This document shows, piece after piece, positions 1-11,100 of a DNA stretch of 64,000 nucleotides. The position numbers and the translations under genes were made by a program. Source of the stretch: Ctena decussata (taxonomy: Eukaryota; Mollusca; Bivalvia; Lucinida; Lucinidae); assembly GCA_963989385.1 (NCBI GenBank), contig OZ022508.1:49267087-49331086 (forward strand). Reading direction: 5' to 3'. Within the stretch, counting starts at the first letter, position 1; each line of letters begins with the position of its first letter. Below the pieces are notes generated by a model that was not told where the DNA came from, searched no databases, and was given only the letters and a program-made list of their open reading frames with translations.

Positions 1-464
1 CAACTTTTCAAAATCACCCTTCAATCTGTTCCAGTATCACTGAAATATTGCTGTAAGGGCCATAAAACCACAAGTTATCCATCCATCTAGAAAAAGCAAT
101 AGAAAAACATGGAATCTTAATTGGACTGCACAGGGTTGCTGACTGATCTTAATTCTTGGTGTCTGCATGACCATAAAACCTGCACTAGCTTGGGGTGACC
201 CAGGCATGAACAAGTCTAAGCTTAGATTCAAATAGTGATTTCTAAACCAGAATTAAAATCATTAAAATGCAACATGTCTTAAAAGCAATAATGTAAAATG
301 TCAGAAAGCAAGCTTAAATAAATAAATATTATGCACGCTGTTTCCACAAAGTTTAATATCACAAATCAGATTTTAAAGCATATCGCTTTTGCATTCATAT
401 GCCTGGCTTTGACACATTTTGCACAATGAGCTAGATCAAACCAAAATTCTTGCAACATTCTTGC

Positions 465-674
465 AACTCTTTAAGCACCAAAAAGCAGACGACAAAATTT
501 ATGTCTGCAAAAATTAAAAAAATGCCTTGTCCAAGACATTTCATAGTGAGAATTCAAAGACTAGGGGGCAAACAGTGTAGATCTAGATGAGGCGGCTCAT
601 AATGAGCCGCCTCATCAGGATTTACACTGTTTGCAAATTTCGCAAATTTCATCACCTGGGGCTTAAAGAGTTAA
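465..674. mobile_element. Palindromic TTAA-type MITE (family A)
   Basis: Ends AACTCTTTAAGCACC and CTTAAAGAGTTAA. The core is a near-perfect hairpin (GATGAGGCGGCTCAT / ATGAGCCGCCTCATC, about 588-618) flanked by AACAGTGTAGAT / TTTACACTGTT. Reference copy for family A: consensus TTAA-CCCTTAAAGC.CCAAAA ... TTTTGG.GC.TTAAGGG-TTAA, about 210 bp. CCC/GGG ends and a TTAA target are piggyBac-like; that assignment is inference. Confidence 0.75.
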
Positions 675-989
675 TTTGACTAGTTGGAAAGCAATCTTCG
701 TATTGTTGCTGCGGTCATTGCATACCTTGTCTTTATGATGTCGTAAGCCACCAGCAACAAGTCATTTTATGACTCTTTAAAGTGAATAGATACACTTTCA
801 TGTTTTTGCCATTTTCTGCCATTTTCTCTTTTGCCTCCCTTCTTACTGGGAGTCAACTCTCAAAAGAAAGAATTTGACCCCATTTAGGAATGGCTCTATT
901 GTATTGAGAAGCAACTAAGCAGTCATTAAGTTAAACTGGGCAGAAAACCTGAGGATGTAGCCACACACTTTATCATGAAACAATGATGC

Positions 990-1201
990 TACCGTTATGA
1001 CCCTAAAATTTTGGACACCCGAACATCGGACAATCATTGTTAGAAAATTCTTAGAAAGTGGATTTTACACAGGTTAATGCATCCAGATGATGCTTAGTGA
1101 ATGGCAAACGTTGTAGACCCTGATCAAACTGCTCCTTCAGCATCTGAGTCTACAGTGATTGCTCAGACCTGTCTGTCTGAATATTTAGGGTCATTACAGT
1201 A
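990..1201. mobile_element. Palindromic TA-type MITE (family B), full length
   Basis: Terminal inverted repeats TACCGTTATGACCCTAAA and TTTAGGGTCATTACAGTA. The core contains CAAACGTTGTAGACCCTGATCAAACTGCTCCTTCAG and a partly lost second arm. TA at both tips suggests a Tc1/mariner-type target. The copy at 29159-29379 is a better-preserved sister. Confidence 0.7.
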
Positions 1202-1222
1202 TACTACGCCAACAGACTTCTG

Positions 1223-1228
1223 TTTATT
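1223..1228 (-). promoter_or_regulatory. Candidate polyadenylation signal for the OTULIN-like gene
   Basis: TTTATT on the plus strand reads AATAAA on the minus strand, about 720 bases after the stop codon. It sits just outside a MITE. No cDNA evidence is available and other signals are possible. Confidence 0.2.
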
Positions 1229-1474
1229 ACATTTTTTTTTGTGAAACCCGAATTTTGCTGAGTAAAATGTGTTACTTTACTATATCATCTGAGGGGTAGT
1301 GGCATATCACATACAACAAAGATTACAAGTTTGCATATTGCTCCAAGAAGGGTTCTGAAGAAGGTCTTAGTTTCCTTGTTAACCTCTCTTCTATCCAACA
1401 CTTATCACACAGTGTCACACTGTCACAACCCATCTTCCCTTCCACCTGCCACTCATCATATCCTCATTGCAATG

Positions 1475-1672
1475 GACCTAGATAAGAAGGCATATTTGGT
1501 GATAATTAGGAATAAACTTTGTTGATTCTGCATAAAAACATACGTTGTGACCCCTCATCTCAACAGTCTCCATGAGACTGTTGAGATTAGAGGTCACAAC
1601 ATATGCTTTTCGTATGAAATAACAAAAGTCATCTTTGAATTATCATCAAATACTCCCCTGATGACTCGATCC
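1475..1672. mobile_element. Palindromic MITE (family C)
   Basis: Core inverted repeat around TTGTGACCCCTCATCTCAACAGT / ACTGTTGAGATTAGAGGTCACAA (1546-1602), with outer parts CTAGATAAGAAGG and AATTATCATCAAATACTCCCC that match the full-length copy at 8103-8305. Confidence 0.6.
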
Positions 1673-1755
1673 TTCCACCTAAGATTGAAATCCTAAGAAT
1701 GTATTCCTGCATCAAACAAGCTAGGCTTTCCATGCATCATAAAACTGGATGTATG

Positions 1756-1850
1756 ACAAATAGTGCAGACTCTGATCAGATTGCTCCTCTAGGAGATGTG
1801 TGATCTGGGTCTACACTGTTCAGTCCCAACTTTTCAGGGTATTTATAGTA
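1756..1850. mobile_element. Diverged family B hairpin fragment
   Basis: GTGCAGACTCTGATCAGATTGCTCC and GATCTGGGTCTACACTGTT are the two arms of the family B core, with an altered loop and no recognisable outer ends. Confidence 0.5.
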
Positions 1851-1947
1851 TATCCACACAACCATGGACCTGGGTACACTACTGACTGAACCCTTCCACC
1901 AAAGAATGAGATCCTACGCCAAACAAGCTAAGCTTTCTTTCTATACA

Positions 1948-2121
1948 TCATAAAACTGGAACATTATAATGTCTGTCATCTTCTGCTATTAGTGACACAG
2001 TTTGGCAATCGTCTGTAGAGTCGTCAGGGTAGAATGACACAAAATCACTTTCACCAAACTGACTTAATCGAAAGACTTTTATTCTTACGCCAAGACTATA
2101 ACCAAGAAGAAACATCTCCAC
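1948..2121 (-). CDS. OTULIN-like: Terminal OTU exon with catalytic His/Asn and stop
   Basis: 174 nt: 57 codons and TGA at 1950-1948. Acceptor CTCTTTTTCAG|GTGGAG at 2122/2121. Splicing to the previous exon rebuilds GGLEQ-VEMFLLGYSL, a continuous family motif, which is strong evidence for the junction. It encodes the strand VRIKVFRLSQF and ends AEDDRHYNVPVL. His (CAT, 1971-1969) and Asn (AAT, 1965-1963) are the OTULIN triad partners; in human OTULINL the Asn position is His. The protein stops right after this motif and lacks the PDZ-binding ETSL tail of vertebrate OTULIN. Confidence 0.94.
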   Translation of the reverse strand: MEMFLLGYSLGVRIKVFRLSQFGESDFVSFYPDDSTDDCQTVSLIAEDDRHYNVPVL

Positions 2122-5100
2122 CTGAAAAAGAGTATGCAAATATGTTAAATGTGGACACTGGTATAATTTTGCCCATCTTCCTTTTTCTCAGTTCCTGTAT
2201 GTCAGAATTATTAGTGTGTACAAGAATCTGCTATGAAACAGCAACTACTATAAAGGTGGCAGTAAAATTAAATGCTGAAAATGTGTTTGTTTATAGAAGT
2301 TAACCTATATCAGCAAAGTAAAATCTCTTTTGAATATTAAAAAATTTATATTATTTACAGAACAACTTGACTTTACTATCTGGATGTGTCCAAAAATTAT
2401 TAATGGTGTGACAAACTTCTGCATTATGATGTTTACATGTCATATAACGTTAGGGAGAGGAACTTTATAAGTGTTTGTGCTTTTGTTCTGATCCTATACT
2501 TCATTTGTAATAAATGTTTTGTGTTCATTTTAAAACTTTGAAATAATATATGCTTAAACAATATAGCCCTTTATCAAGTTGTTCTTCTAGCAGCCTGATC
2601 TTGGTTCACTGTTTTGCTCCAGTACTTCTGATCTAATATGTAATGTACTTAAGAAATTCTTTTAAAAAGATTCAAACGATGAAAAAACCAAAACATTTTC
2701 ATCCTATCAGTTAGTACTGATATTTACCTGTTCTAAGCCACCCGAGTCTCCAACAGGATTGAGATGATTCTTCACGAAAAGTTCAATTGTCTCTGACGTA
2801 TCTCTAGCAAACATAAGCCACACAAATATCGGAACTTCATTGCCTTGTGACATATCCTTATGTAAGTCTATGGCTTTCAACAACATCAATAGTTTGACCC
2901 CTTCCATCAGCTCAAGGTCACACTGAGTGTCGGAATTGAACAAGGCTGTAGTACTCTCATCACGATCAGAATACAATGTATGCTGCTTAAGTTCTTCGAA
3001 CTGAAATAAGGAATATTTATGGTTACGGTATAACTTTTATGAAGGAAAACAAAAATTCTATGAAAGGTGCTGTCTCGCCTGTGTGGGCACAGTCACAAAG
3101 CAGAGCTAAACCAGAAAACTGTATGAAAGTTTTTGTCATCGATGCTGACCCAAAAAGTAACCCTATGTCACACACTGATGCTAGTCCCAGGCAAGACAAC
3201 AAAACTATACAGTTACATACTTTCAAAAGTGCTGAGGTCAGAACCACAGACCTATGTGACCAAAGAACTTTTACTCTGCACTTACCACTTAATAGTCCAT
3301 ATAATATTGGCAAGGTTCTTGAGCTGTCAAGCATTAATGAAAATAAAATTTTCACGAATATTCAGCAAATCACAGTATGTTTGCATGGAGAATTCTAGAA
3401 AATTATCCAAAAATCAACCGTAATTCCTTCTTGACTGGAGCACTGTCTCATTTCTTCAATTTCTTCACTTTATTGTAACTTTTAATGCGGCAAAAAAAAA
3501 ACAGGCAAACAAAAAAATTTACATCTGCAAATTTTAAAGAAAAAGTTTCATCCAAGCTCTTGCATATTGAGAATTCAAAGACTAGAGGGCAAACAATATA
3601 GACCAAGATGTGGTGGCTCATTATGAGCCACATGCTGTTTGCAAACTCAACTACAGTAGAACTTCCAATGGCTTGAACCCTAATGGCTCATTAACCTTGC
3701 TTGATTAGAGCTCTTTCTAGGGTCCCTAGAGGAATTAACCCTGGATGGCTAGAACTAACCTTGGCTGGACCTAATTTTCTTGGTCCCAAGCCTGTTCGAG
3801 CCAATGAAGTTCCACTGTTTGTTCATTTTTTGGGCACTTTTAGTGTTATTACAATTACCTTTGTATATAAGGAATTTATACACTTCTTCATGACCTTTAA
3901 CAAAGTCTTCTGTGTGTACGGAAGTCTGTTTGCGAAAGTCCAGTGTTTGAGTCCGGAGGACGGATCTCTGAAAGCCTGAGACAGTTTTTGAATGACACAA
4001 TCTTTGGAAGACAAATTAGTAAAGGGAGGTAAGTTGTTGAGTAAACATTGAAAGACTGTTCCTCGGATAGCACAATAATTATCTCCCCTGATTTGGCGTA
4101 GATGGCAGTACTGGCAGTGCGTAGGAATTTCTTTGTAAGCCTGAAAAAATAACAATATACGCTTAAAATGTTTCCAGCAAGATTTTTGTCAAAGAGTTTC
4201 AGTTTGTTCATTGTCTTGAATTTATTTCCACACATCCACGATATAACTCTTAAGTTAATCACCTTGGTTGATTTTGCCTAGAGGTTAACACTCATCTGTA
4301 CCCCAGATAAGAAGGGGCAACAGGGATAATTAAGGAATGAATTTCATTTTCTGAGGTTTATCGAAGTGTAAACTACATTGGGTCACGTGCAAAGTAAATG
4401 AACCCCGAAGGGGTTCATGTAAACTTTGCTAGTGACCCAATGTAGTTTACACTTCCATAAACAACAGAAAAGTTAAGTTCATTGCTTATATTTACATTCG
4501 TTTCAATCAAATCTTTCATGAAAAATCTTATATAAGTGCTAAAATTAAAGCAGTAAAACATGTACACGCAAATTTTCTGCTAACAGCAGAACAGCATGCA
4601 TAATGTCATACCGTATCTGACGTCCAATCAGATCGTAGAGAGCCATTGTTTATTTTGACGTCATTGACGTCACGTGTGTCAATGTAATTATTGGAATGTA
4701 AACTACATTACATTCCTATGGTTTACTATAGGGCTTTTCAGTAAATACACCAAGAATGTTAATATTTTAGGAATAATTTTCCTTATTTTACCATAAAAGC
4801 ATATGTTGAGACCCCTCATTGGAACTGTGTCATTGAGACAGTTCTAACAAGTGGTCACAATATATATATAAATTTTGTTGAGAAACAAGAAAATTATCTT
4901 TGAAATATTCTCATTACCCCCTTTTGTGTTGAGCTATGCAGTCAGAGTCCAGAGGCTTTTATTATGTACAAGCAAATGAAGGGAACATCCTTGTACTGGT
5001 AAATGACATCTGTATCTCTCCCTAAAGAGAGCATTTCACTTACCACACTGTCAATCATAATAACCCTCAGATATCAGGACACCTTAACCAGTTACTGTAA

Positions 5101-8100
5101 AGGAATGACATACACAAACTTTGCATCATCCCAGAGTGGGGTTACAGAAGAGCATTATGTTAAGAGAGACTTTCAAGAAATCCTCAGATATAAGTATGTG
5201 TCTATAAGAAGAACAGTTACAGGAAATATAAAACCTATCTTCTGGACCCTGTTGACCTTTTGTCACTATGAGCCATCTCATCTAGATCTATGCTGTTTGC
5301 CAATTTCAACTGCATATGTATTACATGTATCATGGCTGGTGCTTTAAGTGATAACTACCTGGTGGAGTGGCAAACAAGAGCAGTCTGATCAGGATCTATA
5401 CTGTTTGTTCACACATTTGACCAAATAAAAAAGTTCAAACAAACCTTCTTCATAAGTTCAGCTCTTGGAGTATTTCCTCGCCATTCTCTCTCAGCATATT
5501 CTGTGAGGGAGAGTTTGGTCCCAACATTACAAACTGTCTCAGCAGGGGGCTTCACTGGTTTCTCTTCCTGACAAGTTATGTCCCCTTGTTCATCAGGTAT
5601 TTCACCTTGTGCATAAGTTGTCTCCTCCTGTTGACTGGTTTTATCCCCTGACTGACTGGTTGCCTGCCCTTGTTCACTGGTTTCAGTGGGTGTATGACTA
5701 GAAGATTCTGACAACCTGGTACTACCTATAGACATACGAAAGACAGAATTAAAACTTAAAGCACCAAAACTAACAAGTAGCCCAAAGGGCAACAATTGCT
5801 CACCTGAGAGACATTGTAAACCTATAGGGATATTTAAGATGCTCAAGGGCAGCTAACTCCACAGTCAGTGGTCCAATCAGGCTGAAAATTAAACTCATCC
5901 AAAACATTATGCATGCCCTCATTTAATATATGCAAGTTTAAAAAGTATCTGATCAAGAGCACAATAGACAGAGCTGTCAAGGGCAGCTAACTTCGTAGTG
6001 GTTGGCCTGATCTGGCCAAAATTTGAACTTGTTTAAGATATTATGCATTTCCTCATTACCTGCAAGTTTGAAAAGGATCAGTAGAAACCAAGAAAAAGTG
6101 GCGACATTGATTTTTTGGATGCTCAGGGCAGGTACTCCATAGTCAGTGGTGGGATCTAGCCGAAGTGCTAACTAATCCAAGCTTTTATGCATATCCTCAT
6201 TACCTGCAAGTATGAAGAGGATCCGATGAAAAATGAAAATGTGATGACGTTGTTTTCTCCATTATAAGACTATGGGATTTTTTTCAAACGCTCAAGGGCA
6301 GCTAACTCCGTAGTCTGTGCTCAAATCCGGCCAAATTTCAAACTCATCCAAGCTCTTATGTATGTCATCATTACCTGCAAGTATGATAAGGATCTAATCA
6401 AAAACCTTGATTGCAGCACCCTGAAAGTCAAACCTGCTCGAGATATTGTCATGCCCTACATTTGTGTGAATTTATTTTAAAATCCGTTGAGAAATGTAGG
6501 TGCTAGAGCGATGACCAAGTTTTTCTAAAAATAGCCACAGTGACCTTGACCTTGGGCACAGCATCCTGAAAGTTGAACTTGCTTGAGATATTGTCATACC
6601 CTTCATTTGTGTCAAGTTATTTCAAAATCCATGGAGAAATGAAGGTGCTAGGGTGATGACAAAGTTTTTCTAAAAATAGCCACAGTGACCTTGACCTTGG
6701 GCACAGCACCCTGAAAGTCGAACTTGCTCGAGATATTGTCATGCCCTACATTTGTGTGAATTTATTTTAAAATCCATTGAGAAATGTAGGTGCTAGAGCG
6801 CTGACAAAGTTTTTCTAAAAATAGCCACAGTGACCTTGACCTTGGGTGCAGCACCCTGGAAGTCAAAGTTGTTTGAGATATTGTCATGCCCTACAATTGT
6901 GTGAAGTTGATTTATAATCCGTTGAGAAATGTAGGCGCTAGAGCGCTGACAAAGTTTTTCTAAAAATAGCCACAGTGACCTTGACCTTGGGTGCAGCACC
7001 CTGAAAGTCAAACTTGCTCGAGATATTGTCATGCCCTACATTTGTGTGAAGTTATTTTAAAATCTGCTGAAAAATGTAGGTGCTAGAGTGCTGACAAAGT
7101 TTTTCTAAAAATAGCCACAGTGACCTTGACCTTGGGCACAGCATTCTGAAAGTCGAACTTGCTCGAGATATTGTCATGCCCTACATTTGTGTGACGTTAT
7201 TTTAAAATCTGCTGAGAAATGAAGGTGCTAGAGCGCTGACAATGTTTTTCTAAAAATAGCCACAGCGACCTTGACCTTGGGCACAGCATCCTGAAAGTCG
7301 AACTTGCTCGAGATATTGTCATGCCCTACATTTGTGTGAAGTTATTTTGAAATCTGTTGAGAAATATAGGCAATAGAGCGATGACAAAGTTTTTCTAAAA
7401 ATATGTGATGACGTTGTTTTCTCCATTATAAGACTATGGGATTTTTTTCAAACGCTCAAGGGTAGCTAACTCCGTAGTCTGTGCTCGAATCTGGCCAAGT
7501 TTCGAACTCATCCAAGCTCTTATGTATGTCATCATTACCTGCAAGTATGATAAGGATCTAAGCAAAAACAGTTGAGAAAATGTGATGACGCCATTTTCCC
7601 CATTATAACCCTATGGGATTTTTTTCAAACGCTCAAGGCAGCTAACTCCGTAGTCCGTGCTCGAATCTGGCCAAATTTCGAACTTATCCAAGCTCTTGTG
7701 TATGTTATCATTACCTGCAAGTATGATAAGGATCTAATCAAAAACAGTCGAGAAAACGTGATGACGCCATTTTCCCCCATTATAACCCTATGGGGGCTAT
7801 CTGTTGCCATGGAAACCAGAGTTCTGTGCTGATCGGCACCAAAACCTAATGCAGCCTTTCCCCCACCCAAACGATGCTTCAGATAAAATTTGATTGCGAT
7901 CGGCCCACTGGTCTCTGAGATATTTATGTTTGAAAGTGTTGACGCACCCACGCACGGACGGACGATGGCTCGACTCCCATCCTAGAAGCTCACCTCTGAG
8001 CCTACGGCTCAGGTGAGCTAAAAATTGAAGCAAGCAGGAAGTCACATTGGTTGTATCCCTGTATACCTAGAATTCTGCAAATTGTGGTGCCTCGCCTGTC

Positions 8101-11100
8101 AACAGAGCTCCAGATAAGAGGGGGTATACACGATAATTAAAGGATAATTTTTCTTATTTCTCAACGAAAATATATGTTGTGACCCCTCATTAGAACTGTC
8201 TCGATGAGACGGTTCTATTGAGGGGTCACAAGATATGTTTTTACTGAAAAATATGGAAAATTATCCCTAACTTATCTCTGTTATCCCTTCATATCTGGAG
8301 CTCTGTGTCAGCATATTGTCACAAAATGGAGCTAACCTGAAAACTCAACTAAAGTTTATGGCACCAATGCCAACACCAATGGACAAGTAATCATATGCAC
8401 AGTGCACCTATGTCTCGCTTCTGCCAGTTGCAGGTGGGGCAAAAATGGCAGAAAAACATGATGGTGTACCCAGACACCTTAAATAAAGCTACTGTGCCCT
8501 TCCCCTGACCTGAAATATTCCTGAATATGTCACTTTCATCACCAGGCCATTCCTTTAATCCAGCCATGTGAGAAATCATTTATGCTCCATTATAATTATT
8601 GTCCAAACTGAATAAGTAAGAAAATTGGAGCAGTTTGTTTTTGTACCACATTTGCTGTATAAGTATTCAAACAGAATTACACTAAGCAACAGTGCAGATC
8701 CGGACCAGACTGCAGTCTAATCAGGATAGTCACTTTTTGCACAAAAAAGTTGTTCCAACTACCACCAAAGAAATAATTTACAGTATTTTAGAATTTCAAA
8801 GCCGATAAATTTATCACCGAAATGGTCGTCCGAATATTTAGAGTACATGCATAGCTGGTATCTCAACTGAGTGAACAATATCTTACTAGCTTACCAGTAA
8901 GATACTAGCATACAGTATCTTAGTATGAATATATCAAGCTTGTACCAAGGTCACTCAGCACGGCCCAAAGTTTGATCAAACCATACAGTTGGAATCATTT
9001 TAGAGACTCCAATCAGGTTGTCAAAGGGTTTTGTATGTATTAAGGTCCTTTTCGCTAGGTATTACCTAAGTTATGGCTGTGAGCAGTAGTGTATCATCAT
9101 TCATCACTTGTAACCTTACTTACAATTTACCTGCATCATACAGGAATGCTACTAAATTATTTCCTAATTAACTGCACAGTTCAGTGTTTCTTCTATTAAA
9201 ACTCCTCTCTATAAACATCCCAACTTTTTCTGTGGAAAAACAAAAATGCCACCATAATTGGCTTTAGATCACTTTAGTTTTCATTTCTTGCCCAGATTTT
9301 GTTTTCAAAATGCCATATTTAGGAATTGTGAATTGCAAAGCCCCCAGAGCATTTCTTATATGTAACACAGTATATTTGGTTTTTCGTTTTTCTATATTTT
9401 CTGAACTTAAGACAAGTAGACAAGGTGAAATTTTTATGATAATTTTTGACTGTATCTTTTCCCCATAAAATCCTGGTATGGCATCTCTATGGCATTACAC
9501 AGTTATTGATTATTGAGATATTGGACATGATGTGGTGCCAATTAATATTGACCAAAACAATAGCTGAGGCCAATTTCCATATTCTCTGGTTGAAATCATA
9601 TGAAATGTCTCATTTGACAACAACTATTTTATTTGATATTCAAACCAACTATCGTGTGGCTCATTACAAGCCTCCTCATCTGCATCTATGCTGTTTTGCA
9701 AATTCAGCTAATTTTGTTTTAGGTGTTTAAGTGATAATTGTAAATGAAAGCATTACCTAGCTGAAGGTGAAAATCATCCTCGTACAAGCTGCCATCCAAT
9801 TCCACTGTGCTGTTAAACGATGTCTTCTCTAGGAAGTCTACCGGACTACAACTTTCACTACGCTGGGCCTCCTCCTTCTTTAGTTTCTTAACAAGCGGAT
9901 TTTGCATAGAGCTAGACTCGGAACTTTCACTGTACAACATGTCTAGGATATTATCTAAATCCCAAGACAAATCAGCACCATCAGTTTCTAAGTCACTGTC
10001 TAGAGTAGTGTCTCCTTCAGTATAATGTGATAAATCAAAATTTATGTTCTGAATCCCTTTGTCTTTATGCCGAACACGAATTGAAGGATATCGTTTATAG
10101 ATTCCGTCAAGAATTTCTAGACCAGCATTTGAACAAGTATCACAGTTAGAGCACTTATTGGCCAGTTCCTCTAGTTGAGAACTTATTGTTACAAAATCAT
10201 CCTCAACTTCATGTAGTTCTCCTTCCAAGCTATCGAAAGTACCACTAGTTACTACACTAGGTTTTTTGGCACTTCTGTTTATGAGTTCCAGCTCAGGGGA
10301 GCTTACTCCTGAGAAAGTGGAATCTTTACTTCCACCTAAGCTCGAAACACGCCTATGTTCCAAGGATGAACGCCTATGTTCCACGGATGAATTTGAAGTA
10401 GAGGTTTTAGACGGTGAAGACTCAGAATTACATCTGCTGCGTGACTTTAAATCATTGAGTTTCAAAATCAATGCTTGCATATGCAAGCGTTTTTCATGTG
10501 ATTTCTCTGCAGAATGATCAAAAGGCAACGGTGACAAGTTTTCTTGATCATCATCAGTTAATACACCTCCATCGGTTAAATCATGATTAAACAACCTTTC
10601 ATCAGGCTCATCAATATGTCTCGAAAATGAATCAACTACTTCACTGTGAATATCCGAAACATCCGACTTTGTGGAATGCAAGCTTATGCCAGCTGAGCTT
10701 GAGGTTAAAGGTGGACCTGGGGAGCTTAGCTCATCCTCTGGTGGAGGAGTCAATAAAACACTACTTGATTCAAGATCTCCATTTGGAGTCAATGTGTCAT
10801 GTTTTGTTTTATCTAAGTTTTCTTTGATTTCATTTACCGAAACATTTTTCTCACAGTCATTTGCACTTGGTAGTTCTTTCTCTGATCTGACAGTTTCATC
10901 CTTTGTTTTTGGACTGCTGTAAGTATTCTCTTTTAAACACACGCATTCATTATCACTGTAAGATGTCACACTATTAAACTGTCTAGTTTTCTCATATAAT
11001 GACCTTGGACTGAAATTACCTTTCAGTGAGTTACTTAAAGAAGGGGGATTGACTTCCACCTCATTTTCATCCTCTATAAACCCGCTCTCATCAATTTCAA

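Larger units (their letters stand above)
5726..9756 (-). other. Intron 3 of the OTULIN-like gene
   Basis: 4.0-kb GT-AG intron. Most of it is the Helitron-like element at 5772-8025, a full family C MITE and half copies of other MITEs. About 8306-9645 shows no recognisable feature except small hairpins near 8870-8930. Confidence 0.85.

Noticed and set aside
3039..3398. Open frames of 96-119 codons within intron 5
   Set aside because: They overlap an antisense frame and lie between two well-supported OTU exons; no family resemblance or splice signals.
5840..8020. Regular array considered as part of the gene (repeat domain)
   Set aside because: Units contain stops in all frames and have transposon-like termini; the flanking exons splice across it in matching phase.
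10266..10922. Plus-strand frames overlapping the acidic exon
   Set aside because: They are antisense shadows of the large exon, which has matching splice sites and phases.
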